From positions 463,487 to 527,486 of the forward strand of contig NZ_FOZZ01000002.1 of the NCBI RefSeq assembly GCF_900116225.1: 64,000 bases of DNA, written 5' to 3'. The notes under the pieces are model-generated. The model was given only the letters and a program-made list of their open reading frames with translations, made no database searches and was not told the origin of the DNA. Position 1 is the stretch's first letter. Each line of letters starts with the position of its first letter. This document shows positions 44,526 through 52,526 of this stretch, piece by piece. The stretch is from Sphingobacterium wenxiniae (GTDB lineage: Bacteria > Bacteroidota > Bacteroidia > Sphingobacteriales > Sphingobacteriaceae). Made by a program: the position numbers and the translations under genes.

Positions 44526-44632
44526 CTAGAGTTTGTTTATTGAAATTTTAAGCTGTTATTCAAGACAAAAACAGTGTTGAATGCAGATTAAACTCAGTTT
44601 TTCACCTTAATAATGCTCTCTAAAACCACCTA

Positions 44633-44700
44633 AAAAATTGTAAAATCGTGCCAAAAAATTTTTCCGACATGCTGAATTTTGGCACATATTTACAATTTTT
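44633..44700. repeat. Imperfect inverted repeat
   Basis: Arms AAAAATTGTAAA...GTGCCAAAA and TTTTGGCAC...TTACAATTTTT pair with a short internal mismatch, spacer about 13 bases. It precedes the gene remnant at 44737. It could be the end of a lost mobile element or a terminator of a lost gene. Confidence 0.55.
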
Positions 44701-44736
44701 GACCCGTTGTGCATTTTAAATAATGTTTATTTTTAA

Positions 44737-45048
44737 ATTGTTCAGTTTCAGACCAACGTATCTTCCGGAAGCTTAACTGCAAAAATTGGTGGAGATAGAG
44801 ATGACTGGGAGAACAAACTTTTTGATAATTTTTATGCAACGTTACTTTGTGAGAAATTTGATATATCACTTATTTGGAATCTTGGGTGTGAATTGAATGA
44901 CAACATTTTTCCTGACGATTTTAGAGGCATTGAAACTAAAACTTTCGCAAAAAAAATAGCTGACAATGGAATTATCAATGCCTACATCATCGGAAAGGCT
45001 TTATCAAACACTGAAATAAAATCACAATATAACAGCTTAGAACTGTCC
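44737..45048 (+). pseudogene. Unidentified gene remnant
   Basis: A frame open from the stop codon at 44734 to the direct repeat at 45051 reads protein-like sequence: SGSLTAKIGGDRDDWENKLF, DNFYATLLCEKFDISLIWNL, then DDFRGIETKTFAKKIADNGI and INAYIIGKALSNTEIKSQYN. No start codon with a leader is evident and the frame runs into repeat DNA at its 3' end. I do not recognise the family. The composition (Asn, Asp, Lys, Ile-rich) differs from the neighbours, which suggests a transferred gene. Confidence 0.5.
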
Positions 45049-45050
45049 TT

Positions 45051-45143
45051 CGCTCGTCCTCGTTTGCAAACGAGTATGAAAAACATGCACATCCCTCGCA
45101 GTGCCTCGACTCAGGCGAGGTTACCGCTATGCTCAAACAGGAC
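45051..45143. repeat. Direct repeat, right copy (CTCGTTTGCAAACGAG type)
   Basis: Same orientation and nearly the same sequence as 43601-43693; I count four small differences. The pair brackets 1357 bases of repeats and gene remnants. Confidence 0.88.
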
Positions 45144-45150
45144 AAGTTTG

Positions 45151-45291
45151 GCTCCTCACCCTTAATCTCCCGTCAAAGCCGGGACAGGCTCTCTCCCAAG
45201 GAGAGGGAAACCAATTAATTTCCTTGACAGTTAGACAGGTAGCAAACTATACGCTCCCTCTCCTTTGGAGAGGGTTGGGGAGAGGATAATA
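45151..45291. repeat. Inverted pair of CTCTCC/GGAGAG dispersed repeats
   Basis: CTCTCCCAAGGAGAGGGA near 45191 and TCCCTCTCCTTTGGAGAGGG near 45255 are each small hairpins and also pair with one another, with CCTCACCC and GGTTGGGGAGAGG outside. This is a common intergenic repeat style in many bacteria. From 45292 to 45508 I see only AT-rich leader of the M3 gene. Confidence 0.7.
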
Positions 45292-45508
45292 ATGCAAGCA
45301 TTCTTATCTTGACGCCAAGCGAAAACTTTCTGGGGTCTGGGCGATATAAAAAACTGTCTAATAAAACCCTCCATTTCCCCTCAACACGACTCTCACTAAA
45401 AACATTTTTGATGCGTTACCCTGTTTTTAAGTGTCTCGAAATTTGTTGTCCGAACAAAGACAATATCCATACAAATTTTTCTCACACAAATTTGTTAATT
45501 TTACCTAC

Positions 45509-47536
45509 ATGAACATTTTGAACAAACCTTTCAATACCGTGCATGACACGGCTCCTTTTTCACAGATACAGACCTCCGATTATATTCCCGCATTTGATAC
45601 AGCTATTGCGGAAACCAAACAGGAAATTGACGCCATTACACATAATTCCGAATCGCCGACTTTCGAGAATACCATTGCTGCAATGGCTTATTCGGGAATG
45701 CCGCTGGACCGCATTTCCAATATCTTTTTCAACCTGCATTCGGCAGAAACCAATGACGAGATGGAGCGTATTGCTCAAGAAGTGGCTCCGAAACTGTCCC
45801 AGCTGGCAAATGACATCACACTGAACTTTGACCTTTTCAAACGTATTCACGAAGTTTATAATCAAAAGGATAGTCTAAATCTCACCATCGAACAACAAAC
45901 GCTTTTGGAAAAGTCCTATAAAGATTTTGTCCGCAATGGTGCTTTATTGGACGATGACAAGAAAGAACAGCTCCGCAAAATCGATGCAGAGCTATCGGTG
46001 CTTAAATTGAAGTTTGGTGAAAACCTACTTGCCGAAACCAATGCTTACGAACTGCACATCACCGATGAAAGGAACTTAGCCGGATTACCGGAGGGCACTA
46101 TCGAAGCCGCACGCGGACTGGCACAGGAACAAGGGAAGGATGGCTGGATTTTCACCCTGCATTACCCAAGCTATATCCCCTTCGTGACGTATGCTGTTAA
46201 TAGAGCATTGCGGAAGGAAGTTGCTTTAGCAGCTGGAAGAAAGGCTTTCCAGGCAAATGAACATAATAACGAAGCAAATATCCTTAAGATTGTAAACCTC
46301 CGCCACCAACGGGCACAATTACTTGGATATGATACGCATGCCGACTTCGTGTTGGAGGAACGTATGGCGCAAAGTCCTGCAAAAGTAAAGGCTTTTTTAA
46401 ACGATCTTCTGGAAAAAGCCAAACCTGCTGCGCTTAAAGAATTTGATGAGCTTACACAATTTGCCAAAGAGTTGGATGGCATTGAGCAGTTAGAAAAATG
46501 GGATGGAGCGTATTATACGGAGAAACTAAAGCAGAAAAAATTTCAGTTGGACGACGAGCTACTCAAGCCATATTTCAAGTTGGAAAATGTTTTGTCCGGT
46601 GCTTTCCTTGTTGCGGAAAAACTCTTTGGGCTTCATTTCTTAGAAGTAGACAATATTGACAAATATCACCCCGAAGTGCAGACATTTGAGGTGCGTGACG
46701 AACAAAATCAGCTTGTTGCTATTTTCTATGCTGACTTTTTTCCGAGAAAAGGAAAACGCAATGGAGCCTGGATGACTTCTTTCAAACCGCAGTACGTTAA
46801 AGGCGGCAAGATGGAGCGCCCACATGTATCGATCGTCTGCAACTTCACGCGCCCCACAGCCACCAAACCTTCGCTGTTGACCTTCAACGAAGTCACCACG
46901 CTCTTCCACGAGTTCGGACATGCCTTGCACGGTATGCTAGCCAATACGGTCTATCCTACCCTTTCGGGAACTTCGGTATATTGGGATTTTGTAGAACTTC
47001 CAAGCCAGATCATGGAAAATTGGTGCTATGAAGAAGAAGCGCTGGCAAGTTTTGCAAAACATTACCAAACCGGCGAAACCATCCCGATGGAATTGGTCGA
47101 GAAGATTAAGGAATCAGCATCCTTTATGGAAGGTATGGCCACCTTGCGCCAGCTTAGCTTCGGCCTGTTAGATATACAATGGCATGGACAATCTCCTACG
47201 GAAGTCAATGACGTCAAAGTCTTCGAACAGAGGGCCTTTGATTCCACGCAACTCTATCCGGATGTTAAGGAAAATGCCATGAGTCCATCCTTCTCCCATA
47301 TCTTTGATGGTGGATATGCTTCTGGTTACTACAGTTACAAATGGGCCGAAGTATTGGATGCTGATGCCTTCGATTATTTCAAACAAAATGGCATATTCAA
47401 CCGGGAAATAGCCGATAAATTCAAAGCCCATATCTTATCACAAGGAGGAACGAAACATCCCATGGAACTGTACATAGATTTCAGAGGGCAAGAACCAACT
47501 GTTGATGCACTATTGAAGCGAGCAGGATTACTATAA
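45509..47536 (+). CDS. M3 family metallopeptidase (Dcp/OpdA-like)
   Basis: The ATG at 45509 gives 675 residues, the standard size; upstream codons in frame have no family character. The zinc motif HEFGH is at residues about 467-471 (TTLFHEFGHALHGML), with the distal Glu in the ELPSQIMENW segment and SYKWAEVLDADAF near the C-terminus. No signal peptide, so it probably degrades oligopeptides in the cytoplasm. Similar to peptidyl-dipeptidase Dcp or oligopeptidase A; exact specificity is open. Confidence 0.93.
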   Translation: MNILNKPFNTVHDTAPFSQIQTSDYIPAFDTAIAETKQEIDAITHNSESPTFENTIAAMAYSGMPLDRISNIFFNLHSAETNDEMERIAQEVAPKLSQLANDITLNFDLFKRIHEVYNQKDSLNLTIEQQTLLEKSYKDFVRNGALLDDDKKEQLRKIDAELSVLKLKFGENLLAETNAYELHITDERNLAGLPEGTIEAARGLAQEQGKDGWIFTLHYPSYIPFVTYAVNRALRKEVALAAGRKAFQANEHNNEANILKIVNLRHQRAQLLGYDTHADFVLEERMAQSPAKVKAFLNDLLEKAKPAALKEFDELTQFAKELDGIEQLEKWDGAYYTEKLKQKKFQLDDELLKPYFKLENVLSGAFLVAEKLFGLHFLEVDNIDKYHPEVQTFEVRDEQNQLVAIFYADFFPRKGKRNGAWMTSFKPQYVKGGKMERPHVSIVCNFTRPTATKPSLLTFNEVTTLFHEFGHALHGMLANTVYPTLSGTSVYWDFVELPSQIMENWCYEEEALASFAKHYQTGETIPMELVEKIKESASFMEGMATLRQLSFGLLDIQWHGQSPTEVNDVKVFEQRAFDSTQLYPDVKENAMSPSFSHIFDGGYASGYYSYKWAEVLDADAFDYFKQNGIFNREIADKFKAHILSQGGTKHPMELYIDFRGQEPTVDALLKRAGLL

Positions 47537-47617
47537 AAATTAAGATTTTTCTTTTCTTTTTCGATAAAGACATTTAACTTTAATACAAAATAAATTCAAT
47601 TTATAAAGAATAAATTT

Positions 47618-47956
47618 ATGAGCAAATTTGAAGAAAAAGTAGCTGCATACGTTGCAGAAGCAAAAAAGTTAAATCTATCCATTGACGAGAAGTTATTGAC
47701 AGCTGTGGCGAAAGGCTTAGGTCCTTCCATCTATAACGCCGATGCAGAGACCATTGCTGCATCCGATCAAGCGGAATTAGACAGAGTGAAGCAAAACTTC
47801 TTGGTGAAGAAACTAGGTTTATCTGATGGGCCTGAATTGGACAAAGCTATCGATGAAGTTATTGAGCAAGTTGGTCGCTCCAACAGGAATAAATATAGAG
47901 CCATCGTGTATGCACTTTTGGTCAAAAAATTCAAAAAAGAAAGCGTTTACGCATAA
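47618..47956 (+). CDS. DUF2853 family protein
   Basis: A 112-residue small helical protein: KFEEKVAAYVAEAKKLNLSI, then AVAKGLGPSIYNADAETIA and NKYRAIVYALLVKKFKKESV. The whole length matches DUF2853, of unknown function. Single gene, 81 bases after the M3 peptidase. Confidence 0.88.
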   Translation: MSKFEEKVAAYVAEAKKLNLSIDEKLLTAVAKGLGPSIYNADAETIAASDQAELDRVKQNFLVKKLGLSDGPELDKAIDEVIEQVGRSNRNKYRAIVYALLVKKFKKESVYA

Positions 47957-48001
47957 AAACAAATATAAGACAGTCGAAAAGATTATCTAAACGATATTGA
48001 C

Positions 48002-48092
48002 GTCATTTCGACCAAAGGGAGAAATCTATGGATGAATGGTATTAATTTACCTATTTAACAATAGATTTCTCCTCATTCCTCATCGAAATGAT
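48002..48092. repeat. Inverted dispersed repeat (TCATTTCGA...GAGAAATCTAT)
   Basis: TCATTTCGACC followed by GGGAGAAATCTAT is mirrored 31 bases later by ATAGATTTCTCC and TCGAAATGATG. This is a familiar style of Bacteroidota intergenic repeat. It is followed by two ATGATGCATA copies. Confidence 0.7.
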
Positions 48093-48138
48093 GCATAAAT
48101 GATGCATAGCTATTTCTTATTCCAACCTAATCTAACTT

Positions 48139-48783
48139 ATGAAAAAAACACTTTACCTCTTTTGCTTTCTATTCTTCTTCTGTTTTGTTTCCACATCTGC
48201 ACAAAGCCACAAGCTTCTGTTTGAAACACCGTACGGAAATTTCAAGGTACTGTTATACGACTTTACGCCAAATCACCGGGATTTGATACTGAATGCCATC
48301 AAAACTGATGTTTATCAAAATGCCTTGTTCAATCGGGTTATTGAGAATTTTGTCGTACAAGGTGGCGAACATGATATAGACATCGAAAAGCGCGAAGCAG
48401 CAGATCCTATGGGGCATAAACCACGTCTGTCAGCGGAATTTGACCAACGCGCTTATCACAAAATGGGAGCTTTGGGTGCTGGAAGAGATAATAACCTAGA
48501 GAAAGCTTCTTTCCTCAACCAAATCTACTTTGTCGTTGGTAAACCCATCACTGAATCAGAATTAGATGCCCTAGAACAGAAAAAAAAGTTAGTTTACACC
48601 GCCGAACAACGTACATACTATTTGCAAAATGGTGGACAGCCGCGGCTGGACAATGATTTTACTGTTTTCGGGGAGGTGTATGAGGGTCTTGATGTTTTAA
48701 TCAACATGAGCAAAACCAAAACAGATAAGGGCGATTTTCCGATCAAGAAAATCCCTTTTCAAATTACGGAGATTAAGGAATGA
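48139..48783 (+). CDS. Exported cyclophilin-type peptidyl-prolyl isomerase
   Basis: A 214-residue protein with a signal peptide (CFLFFFCFVSTSAQ). Cyclophilin features are ETPYGNFKVLLYDFTPNHRD, YQNALFNRVIENFVVQGGEH, KMGALGAGRDNN in place of the usual GxxSMAR core, and FTVFGEVYEGLDVL. The canonical catalytic Arg can be the one in FNRV. It assists protein folding in the periplasm or carries out a related function. Overlaps the next gene by 4 bases (ATGA). Confidence 0.88.
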   Translation: MKKTLYLFCFLFFFCFVSTSAQSHKLLFETPYGNFKVLLYDFTPNHRDLILNAIKTDVYQNALFNRVIENFVVQGGEHDIDIEKREAADPMGHKPRLSAEFDQRAYHKMGALGAGRDNNLEKASFLNQIYFVVGKPITESELDALEQKKKLVYTAEQRTYYLQNGGQPRLDNDFTVFGEVYEGLDVLINMSKTKTDKGDFPIKKIPFQITEIKE

Positions 48784-49901
48784 AGAATAAACTCTTATTA
48801 TTGTTAATCGCTTCATTATTCAACATGCAAAGTCATGGGCAAGAAATAGACAAGGCATATTTGGACGAACGTCTGCATGAACACTATCCCAGTCCAGAAG
48901 CTCCGGGCATATCGGTACATATCAGTAAGGGGGGAATCCCTATATACAGCTTCCAAAAAGGTCTGGCTTACATAGAAACGCAAGAAAAGATAACGAGAAC
49001 TACGCGTTTCCGTATGGCTTCCGTCAGTAAACAAGTGACCGCTCGAGCGGTATATCGTCTTGGAGAACACAACAAATTGAATCTGGATCAACCACTTTCC
49101 ATGTATTTCAGCCACTTGCCTGACAGCTGGCAACAAGTTACTCCCCGCCATTTGTTAACCCATACTTCCGGTATCTGGGATTACGAAGATCTTATTCCTG
49201 ATGGACAGCAGGCACAATTGACCGATAAGGATGTATTACGGCTCTCCAAGCTGAAAGATCAGCTATACTTCTCCCCTGGTACCCAATTCCGCTACAGCAA
49301 TACGGGGTATTGTCTACTTGCGCTATTGGTGGAAAAAGTCGCCCAGAAACCCTTTGCCGATTTCGTACAAAAACAGCTCTTTCAACCTATTGGGATTTTA
49401 GATGGTTTGGTTTATAATCCGCAATCGGTCATTAAAAATCGTGCATACGGTTATCACCCTACCGGAGATCATTTCCGGTTTGCAGACCAAAGCCTGACCA
49501 GTGCTACGCAAGGCGATGGTGGTGTTTACTTTTCTGTGGAGGATTACCATCGGTGGGCATCCGCACGCCTTTTCAACGATTTTGATAATGCGGATTTCCT
49601 TAACTCATTCCAAGAAAATGCTATTCCGGTGCATGATGGTATTGCTTACGACCTTGGACTTTTCCTTTTCCGTGACAATAATAGACAACTCCACTTGTTC
49701 CATTCCGGCGAATCGACGGGATTCAATAATATTATCTACATAGTTCCCCATCAAGAACTTATCATCAGCATATTTACCAACAGAGACGATCTCGCTATAG
49801 CCACAGTTTTTGAAGAAACTGTTCAACATCTGAAACTCCCAAAGGTCGTCCCCGATCATCTGTTTATATGGCTGAATAAGGTATATGCCAATAATTTTTA
49901 G
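48780..49901 (+). CDS. Serine hydrolase, beta-lactamase class C-like
   Basis: A 373-residue exported protein (signal KLLLLLIASLFNMQSHG). The catalytic motifs are SVSK in MASVSKQVTARAV, YSN in FRYSNTGYCL, and HSGES near residue 305. Translationally coupled to the cyclophilin gene. Substrate unknown; it differs clearly from the paralogue at 11322-12461 and from the remnant at 43683. Confidence 0.88.
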   Translation: MKNKLLLLLIASLFNMQSHGQEIDKAYLDERLHEHYPSPEAPGISVHISKGGIPIYSFQKGLAYIETQEKITRTTRFRMASVSKQVTARAVYRLGEHNKLNLDQPLSMYFSHLPDSWQQVTPRHLLTHTSGIWDYEDLIPDGQQAQLTDKDVLRLSKLKDQLYFSPGTQFRYSNTGYCLLALLVEKVAQKPFADFVQKQLFQPIGILDGLVYNPQSVIKNRAYGYHPTGDHFRFADQSLTSATQGDGGVYFSVEDYHRWASARLFNDFDNADFLNSFQENAIPVHDGIAYDLGLFLFRDNNRQLHLFHSGESTGFNNIIYIVPHQELIISIFTNRDDLAIATVFEETVQHLKLPKVVPDHLFIWLNKVYANNF

Positions 49902-49994
49902 AACAACATATAGCCCCAAACAATTTTCTTAAAAACTTCAATGGATAAAATTTGTTCTTCTAATAGGAACGTATTGAAAATAAAAGAAATCGTT

Positions 49995-50339
49995 ATGGAA
50001 AACAGTAAAATGCAAGAATGTATCGAAAAATGCTTAGCATGTGCTACCGCTTGTACGCATTGCGCATCAGCTTGTTTACAGGAATCTGAAATCGACATGC
50101 TCCGGGAATGCATACAAACAGATCTGGAATGCGCCGCGATTTGTAAAGTAGCCGCTGAGGTCATGTCTTTAAACGGTAAGTCTGTCAGTGAAATTTGTCA
50201 AATATGCGCCGCACAGTGCAACCTTTGTGCAGAAGAATGTGAGAAACATGCTGCACACGGCATGGAGCATTGTTTACACTGTGCTAAAGTGTGTCGGGAA
50301 TGTGCAGAAGCTTGCCTTTCCATGGTATCGGCAGCATAA
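49995..50339 (+). CDS. Cys-rich four-helix copper-binding protein (Csp/DUF326-like)
   Basis: The ATG at 49995 gives 114 residues; the 18 codons upstream in frame are not family-like. Nineteen Cys lie in helix-compatible CxxC and CxxxC spacing: MQECIEKCLACATACTHCAS, ECIQTDLECAAICK, CQICAAQCNLCAEECEKHA and HCAKVCRECAEACLSM. This is the DUF326 or copper storage protein arrangement, where Cys inside a four-helix bundle bind Cu(I). No signal peptide, so cytosolic storage is most likely. No copper exporter or regulator is adjacent. Confidence 0.88.
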   Translation: MENSKMQECIEKCLACATACTHCASACLQESEIDMLRECIQTDLECAAICKVAAEVMSLNGKSVSEICQICAAQCNLCAEECEKHAAHGMEHCLHCAKVCRECAEACLSMVSAA

Positions 50340-50351
50340 GATAGATATATT

Positions 50352-50388
50352 AGGCTGTCTAAAAAGGATAATGCTTTTTGGACAGCCT
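50352..50388. terminator. Terminator-like hairpin between convergent genes
   Basis: Arms AGGCTGTCTAAAAA and TTTTTGGACAGCCT (one G-U mismatch) with a 9-base loop between the Csp-like gene and the convergent lipoprotein gene. No strong U-run outside the stem. Confidence 0.6.
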
Positions 50389-50393
50389 CATGA

Positions 50394-50852
50394 TTATTTC
50401 AATTTTACATATTTTTCAGTAATATGTTGTTTTACACCCAATTCAGGTATTTCTTCCATACCATGTTGGATTAAGGAATCTCCTTTCACTTCTAAGGTAA
50501 ATGTAAACTGCTTACCTTCCCAAGGTCGATAGCTGCAATATTCTAAATTTTCGATATAGGTCTCACCCTGTAAAGTGTACGTACCAGCTCCACTGACAAA
50601 TACATTATTCAGGCTGTCTGTACCCTTCGATTTATCATGGTTAAAGAAGGAAAAATACTGTGGGTTGAAAATCTTTATCATCTCCATCTTCGTAGTATCT
50701 ACGACCAAGTGTATCGTATCTTCTCCCTTAATGGTTATGCTTTCTATCAAGCGGTAATTACCTGTTAAATGCTGAGACTCCTTGACTTGTTGATTTTGAC
50801 AAGACAGGAACAAAAAAGCAATAGCTCCAAAAATATATATTGTTCTTATCAT
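50394..50852 (-). CDS. Small hypothetical lipoprotein
   Basis: A 152-residue lipoprotein (lipobox LFLSC, Cys18). The mature part is beta-rich and lipocalin-like in layout: HLTGNYRLIESITIKGEDTI, FVSGAGTYTLQGETYIENLE, and SYRPWEGKQFTFTLEVKGD. I do not recognise a named family. Single gene. Confidence 0.7.
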   Translation of the reverse strand: MIRTIYIFGAIAFLFLSCQNQQVKESQHLTGNYRLIESITIKGEDTIHLVVDTTKMEMIKIFNPQYFSFFNHDKSKGTDSLNNVFVSGAGTYTLQGETYIENLEYCSYRPWEGKQFTFTLEVKGDSLIQHGMEEIPELGVKQHITEKYVKLK

Positions 50853-50931
50853 AAAAAGATGTGTAAAATGTAAAAGCTGTCCTACCTCGACAATCTCAGC
50901 ATGACAGCTTTTACGCTTTTAATATTAAAAC

Positions 50932-52521
50932 TTATTGTTTATCCCACCAGACACGACCACTTAAATTATCACCTCCTGGTACAGCGGCTGAAGCTGCTTT
51001 ATAATAAGCGGCATTCGAACCAGCCTCTTCAGCAGTAGGATATGGGAATCGACGAGGGATGGTTCCTTCTGTCGCATTCCCTGGGTAGTTTACAGGAGTT
51101 AATATAGGGTAACCTGTTCTACGCCAATTAAACCAAGATTCATAGAAATTCAAAGCTGTATTCTGGTGAATCCAATATTGCTCACTAATTTGCTTAATTC
51201 CTCCGGTTAAAGGGTTTGCAGCAACAAAATTATTGGCATCGGTTTCACTAATAGTTAATGCCCCATCATATTGCCCTAGGAACGTAATTCCTGCTTTTAA
51301 TGCATTGGCATAATGTGTTGACGCATCTCCCCCTATTCCCCATCTTACTGCTGCTTCAGCCAATAACAACTCACTTTCAGCATATGTTAGGATAAAAGTA
51401 ATCCCATCTCGCTTAATCATACCTGGATGTGGAGAAGAGTAATCTGAAAAGGAAGTATACGAAGGATCTGAGCTGATCGCATATAGTGGGTTGTTGTTTA
51501 AATCTTTACCGTTAGGCATCCCCTTCTGTACGGCTGGATCCGTGACAAATGCTGTGTTTTGGTCTTTGTTGCCATCATTCATCCATAGTTGAGTAACTGC
51601 AACCTTAATACGTGGATCGTTCGTACTTTTCAATGCATCTATAAACGTATCTGACCACTTTACGTAATAATGTTCCTGTCCACCGTCTCCCAACAAAACT
51701 TGGCTATTCCGATTTTGTGTAATACGAGCTCCGGTTTCATCGTGTTTCAAGAAAGCATTATCGGCATTACTACTTAATGTTTTTCCAGCTACTTTTTCTA
51801 CATAAGATCTTGCTGTTGCATCGTCCACCTTGGTTAGACGCATCGCCAATCGTAGTGTCAAAGAATGACCAAAACGTTGCCATTTCGCAATATCACTACC
51901 ATATACAACATCCCCTGTAATACGGTCAGCATTTATGTCTAGTGCGGCAGTTGCTTCTTCAACCTCTTTCAATAAATCCATGTAAATATCCTGCTGTTTA
52001 TCGTATTTCGCAGAAAGATTTTTTTGATAATAACCCTGACCCGCTTCTGAATAAGGTATATCGCCGTATAAGTCTGTAATCCTAGCAAAAATCAACGCCC
52101 TCCAAATACGTGCTGCTTGATGTAGGTTCTTATACTGTTCTTTATCACGGGTCAATTCAACAATATCAACAATAGGTTTTACCTGCTCAGCATACGCACG
52201 CTCCCAGTAGGCAGAAGTATACCAGGGGGTCAATAAGTACTTATCTCCTGCCCAATAGCTCACTACAGTAGACATCCCCTGCATCATCGTTGCCGAGTAA
52301 ATCAAATTTGCACGCCACGTCTCGTATGCAAAATCCGTGCTACCCGTATAAGTCAGTTGAGCCGTTGAAAAAGTAAAGTTAGGATCAAAGTTGGTTGGCC
52401 CATAATTCACAGGATCTGTATTAATCTCCACAAAATCTTTAGTACAGCTACTCATCGCTGCAATTCCCATCAACAAAGAAAGACTATATATTTTAAATTT
52501 ATTCCGTTTCATAAAATTCAT
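50932..52521 (-). CDS. SusD/RagB-like nutrient-binding lipoprotein
   Basis: A 529-residue surface lipoprotein (lipobox MSSC, Cys26). SusD landmarks are EINTDPVNYGP at the N-terminus, the TPR-like AARIWRALIFARITDLYGDI then PYSEA, WQRFGHSLTLRLAMRLTKVD, FILTYAESELLLAEAAVRWG and FYESWFNWRRTGYPIL. The form resembles the SusD-like-2 group. It works as a lid on the SusC partner directly upstream. No glycoside hydrolase or peptidase gene follows, so the ligand cannot be inferred. Confidence 0.92.
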   Translation of the reverse strand: MNFMKRNKFKIYSLSLLMGIAAMSSCTKDFVEINTDPVNYGPTNFDPNFTFSTAQLTYTGSTDFAYETWRANLIYSATMMQGMSTVVSYWAGDKYLLTPWYTSAYWERAYAEQVKPIVDIVELTRDKEQYKNLHQAARIWRALIFARITDLYGDIPYSEAGQGYYQKNLSAKYDKQQDIYMDLLKEVEEATAALDINADRITGDVVYGSDIAKWQRFGHSLTLRLAMRLTKVDDATARSYVEKVAGKTLSSNADNAFLKHDETGARITQNRNSQVLLGDGGQEHYYVKWSDTFIDALKSTNDPRIKVAVTQLWMNDGNKDQNTAFVTDPAVQKGMPNGKDLNNNPLYAISSDPSYTSFSDYSSPHPGMIKRDGITFILTYAESELLLAEAAVRWGIGGDASTHYANALKAGITFLGQYDGALTISETDANNFVAANPLTGGIKQISEQYWIHQNTALNFYESWFNWRRTGYPILTPVNYPGNATEGTIPRRFPYPTAEEAGSNAAYYKAASAAVPGGDNLSGRVWWDKQ

Positions 52522-52526
52522 CTTGA

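Noticed and set aside
44893..45165. A 90-residue gene reading into the direct repeat
   Set aside because: The frame is open for 52 codons further upstream without a stop, and its 3' third is translated repeat DNA. It is the tail of a truncated gene.
45431..45508. 26-residue N-terminal extension of the M3 peptidase
   Set aside because: The extension is not signal-like or family-like, and the ATG at 45509 starts the conserved sequence.
48780..49901. Source paralogue of the hydrolase remnant at 43683
   Set aside because: The C-terminal sequence (HSGESTGFNNIIYIVPHQEL) is different from that of the remnant (GNGGQYMMSIPEYNLTMVFT), so they are separate subfamilies.
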